NCBI RefSeq assembly: GCF_040645615.1
Contig: NZ_JBEYYO010000015.1
Location: 78,657 to 142,656, forward strand
Direction of reading: 5' to 3'
Length of the DNA stretch: 64,000 nt
From: Glycomyces sp040645615
GTDB taxonomy: Bacteria; Actinomycetota; Actinomycetes; Mycobacteriales; Micromonosporaceae
A program made the position numbers and the translations under genes. The notes under the pieces were generated by a model. The model had not been told where the DNA came from, ran no database searches, and saw only the letters and a program-made list of their open reading frames with translations. Positions 34,067 to 41,687 of this stretch are shown here, piece by piece; positions within the stretch are counted from its first letter, which is position 1; the number at the start of each line of letters is the position of its first letter.

Positions 34067-35019
34067 CCGCGTCCTGCGGCGATGAACGCCTCGCCGCGAG
34101 GCTCCGAGCGCTCCTAGGCCCCGGCATCGCCGCCGCGGCCGTCGTCGGGCCCGGAGGCGTCACTACCGCCAGTCTCGGCACCGGCCTCGAAGCCGACTTC
34201 GAGATCGGCTCGATCTCCAAGGGCCTCAGCGGACTCCTGTACGCCGAAGCGATCGCGCGAGGCGAGATCGACGCCGCGACGACGCTGGGCGAGCTGCTCC
34301 CGCTCGGCGCGGCCCCGGTCGGCCGGGTGACGCTGCGGTCGCTGACTGCGCACCGATCCGGACTGCCCTCGCTGCCCGCCTCCGCGCGACCCCTGCGACG
34401 TTCGATCGCCTTGTGGCGCAACGGCACCAACCCCTACGGCGAGAGCCTCGACCAGCTGCTCGACCAGGCGCGCGAGGTCAGGCCAGGTAAGCCGCGTCCC
34501 CGCTACTCGAACCTCGGCTTCGAGCTGCTGGGCCACAGCCTTGCCGCAGCCGCCGACACCGGTTACGCCGCGCTCCTTCAGGACCGGATCGCCACCCCGC
34601 TCGGCCTCGACTGCTACGCCCCGGCCACCCCCGCCGACCTGCGTCCCGGCGCGCTCACCGGCACGAGCAGGCGTGGCCGCCCCCGGCAGGCCTGGACCGG
34701 CGAGGCGGTCGCACCGGCGGGCGGCATCCGGGCCTCGATCACCGCCATGGCCCGCCTGACCCAGGCGCTGCTCGACGGCACCGCTCCGGGCATCCGCGCC
34801 CTCGATCCCTTGGAGCCCTTCGGCACCGGCGCCCGCATCGGCGCCGCATGGATCACCGTGCGAGTGAAAGGCCGAACCGTCACCTGGCACAACGGCGCCA
34901 CCGGCGGCTTCCGGTCCTGGCTCGGGCTCGACCGCGAATCGGGAACCGGCGCCGTGATCCTCTCGGCGACCTCGGCGCCCGTCGACCGCCACGGATTCGC
35001 GCTCCTGACCCGCGCTTAG
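34063..35019 (+). CDS. Beta-lactamase-family serine hydrolase (class C/penicillin-binding fold)
   Basis: The 318-residue protein has the three family motifs: SISK (Ser nucleophile and Lys, about residue 50), YSNLG (Tyr-x-Asn, about 147) and HNGATGG replacing K-T-G (about 277). No signal peptide is evident, so it may be cytoplasmic and act as an esterase or D-aminopeptidase-like enzyme rather than a secreted lactamase. It is coupled to an upstream HTH gene. Its stop overlaps the convergent XRE gene by 4 bp. Confidence 0.85.
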   Translation: MTASCGDERLAARLRALLGPGIAAAAVVGPGGVTTASLGTGLEADFEIGSISKGLSGLLYAEAIARGEIDAATTLGELLPLGAAPVGRVTLRSLTAHRSGLPSLPASARPLRRSIALWRNGTNPYGESLDQLLDQAREVRPGKPRPRYSNLGFELLGHSLAAAADTGYAALLQDRIATPLGLDCYAPATPADLRPGALTGTSRRGRPRQAWTGEAVAPAGGIRASITAMARLTQALLDGTAPGIRALDPLEPFGTGARIGAAWITVRVKGRTVTWHNGATGGFRSWLGLDRESGTGAVILSATSAPVDRHGFALLTRA

Positions 35020-35222
35020 TCGGGGACGTGGCGCAGTACGTCTCCCGGTTGGCAGTCCAGGACTTGACAGATGGCGTCGAGGGTGGTGAAGCGCACCGCT
35101 TTGGCGCGGCCGTTCTTGAGGACCGCCACGTTCGCCGGTGAGATCCCGACGGCTTCGGCGAAGTCCCCCACCGACATCCCGCGTTCGGCGAGCAGGCGAT
35201 CGAGGTCGACCACGATCGCCAT
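35016..35222 (-). CDS. Small XRE-type HTH regulator (YozG-like)
   Basis: The 68-residue protein is almost entirely an HTH_26/Cro-type fold: VDLDRLLAERGMSVGDFAEAVGISPANVAVLKNG, ending LDAICQVLDCQPGDVL. Its ATG overlaps the DUF2975 stop (TGA/ATG), the standard pairing of these two genes in Gram-positive genomes. It probably represses the pair by binding the inverted repeat upstream of the DUF2975 gene. Confidence 0.88.
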   Translation of the reverse strand: MAIVVDLDRLLAERGMSVGDFAEAVGISPANVAVLKNGRAKAVRFTTLDAICQVLDCQPGDVLRHVPD

Positions 35223-35713
35223 CAGATGACCTCGGACATTTCGGACTGGAGCAACGTCGCCTTGCGGAGCAGCCCGCGCATGATCACCAGGAGCATCGCG
35301 ATCACCGCGCCGGTCCCGGTGCACAGCGCCATGCTGCCGAACATGCCGATGGTGGTCATCTCGTCGACGGGGATGTCGACGAACAGCAGATGAACGGTGA
35401 CTGCGAACGAGAGCCCGGTTGCCACCAGCGTCGCCCAGATGATCACGTTCACCCAGCGGAACGACCGGATGCTGAAGATCGCGTCCCGCTCGATCATCCC
35501 GAGCAGGACCCAAGCGGCCACGAGCACCACTTGGACGCAGGCGATCCCGAGAATCCCGGCGATCGTGTAGAGCAGCATCGAGACCTGGAATCCATCGTTG
35601 ACGGGAATGCTGTCAGTGAAGGTCGTGGGCAGGACGACGAACTGGCCGAACAGCCCGGCGAGGAACGCCCCGGCGATCGCCATTCGCAAGAAGAGAATCA
35701 TGATGGAGTGCAT
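35222..35713 (-). CDS. DUF2975 membrane protein
   Basis: The 163-residue protein has four membrane helices, an RDAIFSIRSFRWVNVIIW segment after the second helix as in DUF2975 family members, and a terminal charged tail. Function is unknown. The gene is coupled to a YozG-like HTH gene, and an 18-bp inverted repeat immediately precedes it. Confidence 0.85.
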   Translation of the reverse strand: MHSIMILFLRMAIAGAFLAGLFGQFVVLPTTFTDSIPVNDGFQVSMLLYTIAGILGIACVQVVLVAAWVLLGMIERDAIFSIRSFRWVNVIIWATLVATGLSFAVTVHLLFVDIPVDEMTTIGMFGSMALCTGTGAVIAMLLVIMRGLLRKATLLQSEMSEVI

Positions 35714-35772
35714 CTATCGATTCTCGATCGGTTTCTATCGAAAGTCAATAGATTCCGATCGAGAATCGATAG
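35714..35772. promoter_or_regulatory. 18-bp perfect inverted repeat upstream of the DUF2975/HTH pair
   Basis: CTATCGATTCTCGATCGG (35714-35731) is repeated inverted at 35755-35772 with a 23-base AT-rich spacer that itself contains TCTATCGAAAGTCAATAGA. It starts one base upstream of the DUF2975 ATG and ends 9 bases before the stop of the sigma gene on the same strand. It is the likely operator of the HTH protein and may also act as a terminator of the sigma gene. Confidence 0.75.
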
Positions 35773-35780
35773 ATGTCTCC

Positions 35781-36656
35781 TCAGGCCTCCAGGAGCGACA
35801 GCGCCCGGCCCGCGAGATGGTCGGCGTTCGTGATCCCTTCGAGGGCGGTGATCCGGTCGCCTTCGATGGTGAACACGAGCATCCGCGTCGGCAGGTCCGT
35901 CGGCGCGGCCACGATCGCGATCCGCCCGTCGACCAGCATCATCTCGCCTTCGCCGCCGAATGCGGCGAACGTGATCGCGCTGCCCGCGATCTGCGCCGCG
36001 CCGCGGAGGATCGGGCCGACCGTGCCGCCGTCGGTCCGGGCCGTGACCTCGGGATCGAGCACCGCCACCAGAGCGTCGAAGTCCCCGCCCTGAGCGGCGG
36101 CCTGGAACGCCTCGACCACCGCTCGCTGCCGCGACACATCCCGACGAGGCGTCTCGTCCGTGCCCCGGATCCGAGCCCGCGCCCGGCTGGCGAGTTTCCT
36201 TGCGGCGACCGGGGTTCGGTCGATGATCTGCGCGATCTCGTCGAACGGGACGGCGAACATGTCGTGCAGCACGAACGCGAGCCGCTCGGCCGGATCGAGC
36301 GTCTCCAGGACCACGAGCAGCGCGAGCCCGACCGAGTCGGCCATGAGCGCTTCGTTCTCCGGGTCGACCGGCGGCACCGCGTCCGGCAGCGGCGCGGGCT
36401 CGCCGTATTCGGGGATCGGCTGCTCGGCACGGATCTTGCGGCGCCGCAACTGGTCGAGGCAGACGCGTCCCACCACTGTGGTCAGCCACCCGCTCAGGTT
36501 CTCGATCGCGTCGGTGTCGCTGGCGGCCAGGCGGAACCAGGCCTCTTGCACTGCGTCCTCGGCCTCGCCCGAGGACCCGAGCATCCGAAACGCCACCGCC
36601 ACGAGCCGCCCCCGGTCCGCCTCGAACCGCCGCGCCAGCCACTGGTCGTCGCTCAT
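35781..36656 (-). CDS. RNA polymerase sigma factor, SigJ-like with SnoaL-type C-terminal domain
   Basis: The 291-residue protein has sigma2 (RLVAVAFRMLGSSGEAEDAVQEAWFRL), sigma4 (LDPAERLAFVLHDMFAVPFDEIAQIIDRTPVAARKLASRAR) and a C-terminal SnoaL/NTF2-like domain of about 110 residues (QRAVVEAFQAAAQGGDFDALVAVLDPEV). This is the ECF41/SigJ arrangement, in which the C-terminal domain takes the place of an anti-sigma factor. The usual partner, a carboxymuconolactone decarboxylase-like oxidoreductase, is not adjacent. Confidence 0.92.
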   Translation of the reverse strand: MSDDQWLARRFEADRGRLVAVAFRMLGSSGEAEDAVQEAWFRLAASDTDAIENLSGWLTTVVGRVCLDQLRRRKIRAEQPIPEYGEPAPLPDAVPPVDPENEALMADSVGLALLVVLETLDPAERLAFVLHDMFAVPFDEIAQIIDRTPVAARKLASRARARIRGTDETPRRDVSRQRAVVEAFQAAAQGGDFDALVAVLDPEVTARTDGGTVGPILRGAAQIAGSAITFAAFGGEGEMMLVDGRIAIVAAPTDLPTRMLVFTIEGDRITALEGITNADHLAGRALSLLEA

Positions 36657-36736
36657 GTCCGCTCCCCTTCAGTCACTCATGTGACCATATGACGCACCCG
36701 AACCCGAAAACGTGACTGACGGTCAGCCCAGGTGGA

Positions 36737-37210
36737 TCAACCGAGGAGCCAGAACATCATGAGCTGCCTGGCCCGGTCGACGACGTACCCTGGGTTCGCC
36801 GCCAGCCACGGATGGGCCCGGACCTGGTGGCGCAGGGCCGTGTAGAACGCGCTGGCGAACGCGTCGCCGAACACGTCGATGCCGGGCGACTCGACCAGGT
36901 GCGGTTCCCCGTAGAGCGACCGGACGGCCGCCTCGACCGCGAGGAGGTCCAACGACGGCTTTATGTCGTGATTGGACTGCCGGATCTCGGACATGAACGC
37001 GGCCAGCTCGTCCCGGTCGATCGCGCCCGCTCCCCGCCCCGCGCCGGGCCCGAACCGGAACTCGAGGCAGACCGCGGCCGCGGCCCGCACGTGCTCGGCG
37101 GCGGAGGTGCGGCTGTGGTCGGCGAACTGCTCGCGGAGGTCAGCGGCGGCGGTGAGGTCTCCGGTGATGAGGTAGGTGAGGTGTTCGCGTTGACGTTGCT
37201 CGGGGGTCAT
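36737..37210 (-). CDS. Unrecognised helical protein, member of a local four-gene paralogue family
   Basis: This 157-residue protein is not recognised. It is predicted all-helical. It shares the layout of the products of 37207-38019, 41234-41683 and 41688-42131: a TGDLTAAADL-type helical hairpin, a helix with VCLEFRFG, an AFMSEIRQSNHDIKPSLD block and VEAAVRSLYGEPHLVESP. The terminal MMFWLLG is hydrophobic but short. It overlaps the upstream gene by 4 bp and ends the operon that begins at 40924. No catalytic motif is visible. Confidence 0.65.
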   Translation of the reverse strand: MTPEQRQREHLTYLITGDLTAAADLREQFADHSRTSAAEHVRAAAAVCLEFRFGPGAGRGAGAIDRDELAAFMSEIRQSNHDIKPSLDLLAVEAAVRSLYGEPHLVESPGIDVFGDAFASAFYTALRHQVRAHPWLAANPGYVVDRARQLMMFWLLG

Positions 37211-38019
37211 GCGGACTCCTCGGTTCCAGTCGCGGCTGTGATGGCTTCGCCCGCCGTGCGAAAGATCTCGGTCCTGAGTTCGTCGGCGTCCGAGAAACGT
37301 TGGGCCAGTTCGGTGTCGGTGATGGACGGGTCGATGAGTTCGTTCATCACCGCCCACATGTAGCCGGGCTGCTCGGCGAGTGGGATCTCGTTGAACCATT
37401 GGGATTCGCCGCAGACGGCGCGAACGAGCGCTTCGGCGCGGATCGCCACGAACCCGGGGGCGTTGGCAGAGGCGGTGGCGGTGTCGGTGTCGGAGACGGT
37501 GGCGAACCCGGTGATGGGAGCGGCCGCGAACCCCGGGGCGGGAGCGGTGGCGGCGGCAAGGGCAGGGCCGGGGTCAGAGTCGGAGTGGCTTGGGTTGCGG
37601 CGCTGCGGCTGGTGGCGGTGGCGGCGATGGAGGCGTTCGGTGAGGGCGGCGAGGTCGTCGGGGTCGGGGCGGTCGCCGAACTCGTCGTAGACGGCCTGGG
37701 TGAACAGGGCGATCAGGAAGACGTGGTGCGAGATGCGCTGGGCTTCTCCGATCTGGGCGGCGAGCTTGAGCGCCTCGGCGGTGTCGCCGCGGAGGCGGGC
37801 GGTGGCGTGGGCGCGGAAGAGCGCGGTGTGGGTTTCGCGGGCGGTGGGTTGTGGGTCGGCGGGGGCTGTTTGTTGTGGGGCGGCTTGTTGTTGTGGGGCA
37901 GCTTGCTGCGGAGCGGCGTTTGCGGTGTCGGGTTGGGCGTGGGTTTGGGTGTCGGGTTGGGAGTCGGTCTGGGTGACGGTATTCGGGTCGGCACTCGGGC
38001 CGGTTCGGTTGTCGCTCAT
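37207..38019 (-). CDS. Unrecognised protein: Gln/Ala/Thr-rich N-terminus and interrupted paralogue domain
   Basis: The 270-residue protein is not recognised. Residues 1-60 are low-complexity (repeated QPDTQ and QQAAPQQ). From about 62 it follows the local paralogue pattern (LFRAHATARLRGDTAEALKLAAQIGEAQRISHHVFLIALF). A His/Arg/Ala/Pro/Thr-rich stretch of about 70 residues interrupts the domain before AIRAEALVRAVCGESQWFNEIP resumes it. An insertion that splits one paralogue is an odd feature. It overlaps the downstream gene by 4 bp and lies 11 bases after the gene at 38031. Confidence 0.6.
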   Translation of the reverse strand: MSDNRTGPSADPNTVTQTDSQPDTQTHAQPDTANAAPQQAAPQQQAAPQQTAPADPQPTARETHTALFRAHATARLRGDTAEALKLAAQIGEAQRISHHVFLIALFTQAVYDEFGDRPDPDDLAALTERLHRRHRHQPQRRNPSHSDSDPGPALAAATAPAPGFAAAPITGFATVSDTDTATASANAPGFVAIRAEALVRAVCGESQWFNEIPLAEQPGYMWAVMNELIDPSITDTELAQRFSDADELRTEIFRTAGEAITAATGTEESA

Positions 38020-38030
38020 GGTGTTGGGTC

Positions 38031-38438
38031 CTATCCTTCGCAGGTGCGGTGGGCGGCGGTCCAGGCGGCGAGCGCTTCGCGTTTGATGCGAGCGGCGCGG
38101 CCGGGGTGGCTGGCCCAGTCGAGGTGGTCGAGTTCGGTGATGTGGAGGTCGATGCGGGAGGTGCCTTGGGCGGAGTCGGGTTCGGAGTCGAGTTCGGGTC
38201 TGAGGCCGGTGAGGAATCCGACGACCGGCGGCACGTGCCCGGGCGCGAGGATCCACAGCCGTGGGATCTGGGTAATGACTCCGAAGTGGAGTGTTCGGTC
38301 GCTGATCTCGGTTTCGCCGATGACGGTGACCGAGGACGGGTCGACTCCGGTAAACGAGCGGACTGGTAGTGGGATCTCCTTGAGCGCCTTGGCGTATCGA
38401 GCGCGGGCGCGGTGTGGTGCAGAGCGGCCTAGGCCCAT
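38031..38438 (-). CDS. Unrecognised small protein whose 5' end is part of a tandem repeat
   Basis: The 135-residue protein is not recognised. The first 20 codons (MGLGRSAPHRARARYAKALK) belong to the repeat unit that is tandemly multiplied upstream. From residue 22 it looks like a normal folded alpha/beta domain (VTVIGETEISDRTLHFGVIT, then RLWILAPGHVPPVVGFLTGL), ending in a helix. Its ATG lies 10 bp inside the end of the upstream 831-aa gene, whose stop is at 38429. It is likely co-translated from the same mRNA. Confidence 0.55.
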   Translation of the reverse strand: MGLGRSAPHRARARYAKALKEIPLPVRSFTGVDPSSVTVIGETEISDRTLHFGVITQIPRLWILAPGHVPPVVGFLTGLRPELDSEPDSAQGTSRIDLHITELDHLDWASHPGRAARIKREALAAWTAAHRTCEG

Positions 38439-40924
38439 GCGGCACCGCCGGTCAGATGGGTAGATTCGACGCGGGCTCGCTGCGCGCCGCGTAGTGCCTG
38501 CGCGAAGCGGGTGCGGGTGCGGGTGCGTGCGCGTGCGGGGGCGCGTGCGGGGGCGCGTGCGGGGGCGCGGTGTGGTGCGAACCGGGCTAGATCCATGCGG
38601 CACCGCCGATGGGACGGGTGGTTTCGACGCGGGTCCGCTGCGCGCCGCGCAGGGCTTGAGTGAAGCGAGCGCGGGCGCGTGCGGGGGCGCGGTGTGGTGC
38701 GAACCGGGCTAGATCCATGCGGCACCGCCGATGGGACGGGTGGATTCGATGCGGGCGCGCTGCGCGCCGCGCAGCGCTTGAGTGAAGCGAGCGCGTGTGC
38801 AGGCGCGAGCGCGGGCGCCTGCGGAGGCGCGGTGTGGTGCGGTGCGGCTTCGGCCCATGCCGCACCGCTGATGGGACCTGCGGTTTCGACGCGGGCGCGC
38901 TGCGCGCCGTGTAGTGCCTGCGCGAAGCGGGCGGTGCGGGTGGCGGTGGCGGACCGGTCCGCCGATCGCCGCTGGGGGAAGGGGCGCGAGGTCGGTGCGG
39001 TCCGGTCCGTTGACTTGTGCGGTCGCGAGACGGGGCTCGGGACGGGGGTCGGGACAGGGCGCTGGGTCGGTGCGGCCCGGTTGGCGGACTCGCGTGGCCG
39101 CTCCGCCGACTCGCTCGGCGGGACGGTACTCGAGGTTGATGTGGTCCGGTCGGCCGACTTGCGTGGCCGCACCGCCGACTTGTGTGGCTGAGGGACGGGG
39201 CGCGAGGTCGGTGCGGCGGTCGCGGTCCGGTCCGCTGACTCGCTCGGCGGGACGGGACTTGGGAGCGGTGAGGTCCGGTCGGCCGACTCGCATGGCCGCA
39301 CCGCCGACTTGCGCTGCCGCTCTGCCGATTCGCGCGGCCGGTCCGCTGACTTGCGTGGTTGCTCCGCCGATTCGCTCGGCGGGACGGGGCTTGGGGCCGG
39401 TGCGGCGAGGGTCGCTGACTCGCGCGGCCGCCCCGGCGATTCGCGCGGTTGCTCCGCCGATTCGCGCGGGCGCGGGACGGGGCTCGGGGTTGACGCGGCG
39501 AGGGCCGCCGCGTGGTTGGTGGGCTGGCCGAGTCGCGGCGAGGGCGCTTGTGGCGCGGGCTTCTTGAATGCCCGCTTCACGGTTCTTGCGAGGCGAGCGA
39601 GGCGGCCGATCACCGGTCCGCCTTCGGCGCCGAGGACCTGGCGGTCGATCGTGCTCGGGCAGGTTCGGTGTGCGGCGGCCAACTCGGCGGACTTGTCGAT
39701 GAAGCGGTTCCAGGCGTCTTCCCGGAGCTTCCCGAAGTAGTGCGGCGCTTCGGGTTCGGGGGAGCGGGGGGTGCCGCCGGGGGTATCGGCCGAGCGGGAG
39801 TATCCGCGGAAGGAACCGGAGCCCGAGCCGGAGTCGAAGCCCGAGCCGGAACCGGAGCCGGAGTCGAAGCCCGAGCCGGAACCGGAGCCGGAGTCGAAGC
39901 CCGAGCCGGAACCGGAACCCGAGCCCGAACCGGAGCTGGAACCGGAGTCGAAGCCTGAGCCGGAATCGGGTCGGGGCCGGTTGGTTGGGCGATTGGACTC
40001 GCCGGACACCCTGGGGCCGTGAGCGTTGCCGGAGCCGGAACCCGCGCCCGAGCCGGAATCGTGGTTTCGGCTCCGGTCGCGGCGCCGATCGCGGAGCTGG
40101 CCACGGTCACGGTCCCGATCGCGGCGCTGGCCCCGGTCTTGGCCACGGCCTTGTTTGCGGTCTTGGTCGCTGGGCTGGCCCCGGTCCTGGTCGCGGCCTC
40201 GGTCATGGCCACGGTCGCGGTCTTGGTCGTCGTGCTGGTCCCGGCTCTGGTCGCGGTCCTGGTTGCGGTGCTGGTTGGTGCCGGTGCGGCGGTTGTGGAG
40301 GGCTTCGGCGCGGGCGGCCCATTCGGCTTTTTCGGGGTCGGCGTCGATTTCGCGCCGAGGGATGGGATCGGGGAGCTCGCCGCGCCGGTGGCGGCCGGTG
40401 CGTTTGTCGGGGAACCAGCCGGGGGAGCCGTACGGGCCGGGGTCGAGGACGTCGTAGGGACGGTCAGAGTCGATGATCCAGTCGTCGCCCGGCTTGTGGC
40501 GCAGGTGGTCTGGTTCGTAGCGCGGGTGGGACGGGTCGGACTCGGGTGCGTCGAGATCGCACTGGTCGGGATGGGTTTGGTACCGGTACGCGCCGGGTGT
40601 CATGGGGTCGGGGGAGTCGCGGGCAGGGTCGGAGGAAGAGCCGGGGGAGTCGAGAGAGCCCGAGGAGCCGGGGAAGTCCGGGGAGCCGGGGGCGGAGTGG
40701 GACGCGGAGGCGCTGGTCAGTTCGTTGGCTTGGGTTGCGCGCCTGCGAAGTCGCTCGGTCAGATCGACGATGCGGCTCGAAGAGCTACCAGTGGAGGCGC
40801 TTGCACGTTGAGCGGTGGAGTATGCGGCGGTGTCAGACTCGAAGTCCGCCGTGGATGTAGCGCGATTCTCAGGGGAATGGCTGTTTTCAGGTACGCCGGA
40901 ATAGCGTATCGTCGGTGACGACAC
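38429..40924 (-). CDS. 831-aa low-complexity protein of unknown function
   Basis: The protein starts at GTG 40924 with AAGGAGT 7 bases upstream and is not recognised. Approximate layout: Ser-rich 1-110; a Tyr/Pro/Asp/Trp-rich block 110-195 (DDWIIDSDRPYDVLDPGPYG); a stretch of Asp-Arg-Gln repeats 200-275 (QDRDQSRDQ); Ser-Gly with 10-residue FDSGSGSGSG repeats near 320-370; a helical piece 385-450 (WNRFIDKSAELAAAHRTC); many SADRPRES/SAERPRKS repeats 460-650; and an Arg/Pro/Ala tail made of the tandem repeat array. It has no signal peptide or membrane helix. The true C-terminus is uncertain because the repeat shifts frame. Confidence 0.55.
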   Translation of the reverse strand: MSSPTIRYSGVPENSHSPENRATSTADFESDTAAYSTAQRASASTGSSSSRIVDLTERLRRRATQANELTSASASHSAPGSPDFPGSSGSLDSPGSSSDPARDSPDPMTPGAYRYQTHPDQCDLDAPESDPSHPRYEPDHLRHKPGDDWIIDSDRPYDVLDPGPYGSPGWFPDKRTGRHRRGELPDPIPRREIDADPEKAEWAARAEALHNRRTGTNQHRNQDRDQSRDQHDDQDRDRGHDRGRDQDRGQPSDQDRKQGRGQDRGQRRDRDRDRGQLRDRRRDRSRNHDSGSGAGSGSGNAHGPRVSGESNRPTNRPRPDSGSGFDSGSSSGSGSGSGSGSGFDSGSGSGSGFDSGSGSGSGFDSGSGSGSFRGYSRSADTPGGTPRSPEPEAPHYFGKLREDAWNRFIDKSAELAAAHRTCPSTIDRQVLGAEGGPVIGRLARLARTVKRAFKKPAPQAPSPRLGQPTNHAAALAASTPSPVPRPRESAEQPRESPGRPRESATLAAPAPSPVPPSESAEQPRKSADRPRESAERQRKSAVRPCESADRTSPLPSPVPPSESADRTATAAPTSRPVPQPHKSAVRPRKSADRTTSTSSTVPPSESAERPRESANRAAPTQRPVPTPVPSPVSRPHKSTDRTAPTSRPFPQRRSADRSATATRTARFAQALHGAQRARVETAGPISGAAWAEAAPHHTAPPQAPALAPAHALASLKRCAARSAPASNPPVPSAVPHGSSPVRTTPRPRTRPRSLHSSPARRAADPRRNHPSHRRCRMDLARFAPHRAPARAPARAPARARTRTRTRFAQALRGAQRARVESTHLTGGAAWA
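38436..38940 (-). repeat. Tandem array of overlapping mini-ORFs (units of 158, 122 and 140 bp plus a partial)
   Basis: Four copies of one unit occur, marked by ATG triplets on the minus strand at 38438, 38596, 38718 and 38858. In each, the frame ending GGAAW-x-stop overlaps the next ATG by 10 bp (for example ATGGATCTAG). Read from each ATG, ORFs of 49 (38858-38709), 43 (38718-38587) and 55 codons (38596-38429) share APHRA, ARFTQALRGAQRAR and PIGGAAW. Copies differ in the number of a GC-rich CGTGCGGGGG-type subrepeat. All three spacings equal 2 modulo 3, so the frame shifts at every unit. Confidence 0.85.
39811..39966 (-). repeat. 30-bp coding tandem repeat (FDSGSGSGSG)
   Basis: Two exact 30-bp copies (39841-39870 and 39871-39900) are flanked by imperfect ones within the 831-aa gene. 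They encode a 10-residue Ser/Gly/Asp/Phe unit. In-frame length change by slippage would keep the protein readable. Confidence 0.85.
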
Positions 40925-40943
40925 AGAAGTACTCCTTCTGGTG

Positions 40944-40998
40944 TTAAGCCGCCCGGTGGGATCGTGTTGGTAGCAAGAGGCCACCGGGCGGCGCTTAA
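40944..40998 (-). promoter_or_regulatory. Leader hairpin of the 36.7-40.9 kb operon
   Basis: TTAAGC and CGCCCGGTGG (40944-40959) pair with CCACCGGGCGGCGCTTAA (40981-40998), with two extra bases in one arm. The hairpin ends 20 bases before the start codon of the 831-aa gene and close to its AAGGAG, so it lies in the mRNA leader. The AT-rich stretch just upstream (40995-41060) probably holds the promoter. Confidence 0.55.
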
Positions 40999-41167
40999 TT
41001 ATTCTGACTTATCGAATGAATTCGATGAATTGCGGATGCGTCGTAAAAATCTCCGTTCGACACGTAACAAAAAGCCCCACTTGCGAAATCGAAGGCCTGT
41101 GTCCGATGATGACTCAGGAACCGCCCGCTGTCAACTTACGACGCACAGTGATCCACAACGCGTCCAA

Positions 41168-41208
41168 AAAGTAAGGGACCCAGGCCAAGGGCCTGGGTCC
41201 CTTACTTT
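41168..41208 (-). terminator. Intrinsic terminator with U-tract for the 41.2-43.4 kb operon
   Basis: A 19-bp stem (41168-41186 with 41190-41208, 3-base loop) is followed on the minus strand by a run of five T. This is a classical Rho-independent terminator 26 bp after the stop at 41234, rare in form in such GC-rich DNA. It separates the two minus-strand operons. Confidence 0.9.
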
Positions 41209-41233
41209 GCCGCGATCAGCTGTCGCGGTTGTC

Positions 41234-41683
41234 CTACGGATCTTCGCCGCTCAGCCACTCGATCGCGAGGGATTGAGCGTCGGCGAGGTGCTGGTCAAGC
41301 TGGGCGTAGATCTCCGGGGACTTGTGAACGATCATGCGAAGCGACATGATTTGGAGTCGCAACTGCTCCTTAGGAGTGACCTCATCGAGCGATTGGTCAT
41401 CATCGAAGATCGCGCGGATCAATATCTCCATCGCGATCGAGCGAACCGGCGGAGTGGCGCTGCGGTAAGCGAAGGCCATCTCATCAGCGAACTCCTTGAT
41501 CGCGACCAGCCCGTGATCCTTGTCGAAGTACTCGCATGCGAGCTCCGAGAACGCCGCGGCAATGTACACCGCATACTCGCGCTGCTCGCTGTCCGCGACC
41601 TGCTCGATGAGCTCCCGGGCCTTCGCGCCCTCGCCGAAGGCGAGGGCCTTCACGACCGACTGGAAGAGCTCGTAATCGGCCAT
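41234..41683 (-). CDS. Unrecognised helical protein, paralogue of the adjacent gene
   Basis: The 149-residue protein is not recognised. It is all-helical and acidic. It aligns end to end with the product of 41688-42131: AIKEFADEM against AIKQFATEM, YRSATPPVRSIAME against YRNAEPPVKQLVIE, IVHKSPEIYAQL against IVAQSPEMQIDL. No catalytic residues or membrane segments are seen. The ATG at 41683 is preferred over an in-frame start 51 bases upstream that would overlap the previous gene. It is the last gene of the operon before a strong terminator. Confidence 0.75.
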   Translation of the reverse strand: MADYELFQSVVKALAFGEGAKARELIEQVADSEQREYAVYIAAAFSELACEYFDKDHGLVAIKEFADEMAFAYRSATPPVRSIAMEILIRAIFDDDQSLDEVTPKEQLRLQIMSLRMIVHKSPEIYAQLDQHLADAQSLAIEWLSGEDP

Positions 41684-41687
41684 CCCG

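Noticed and set aside
39811..39966. 30-bp direct repeats considered as a CRISPR array
   Set aside because: Units are contiguous without unique spacers and are in frame in a Ser/Gly-rich coding sequence.
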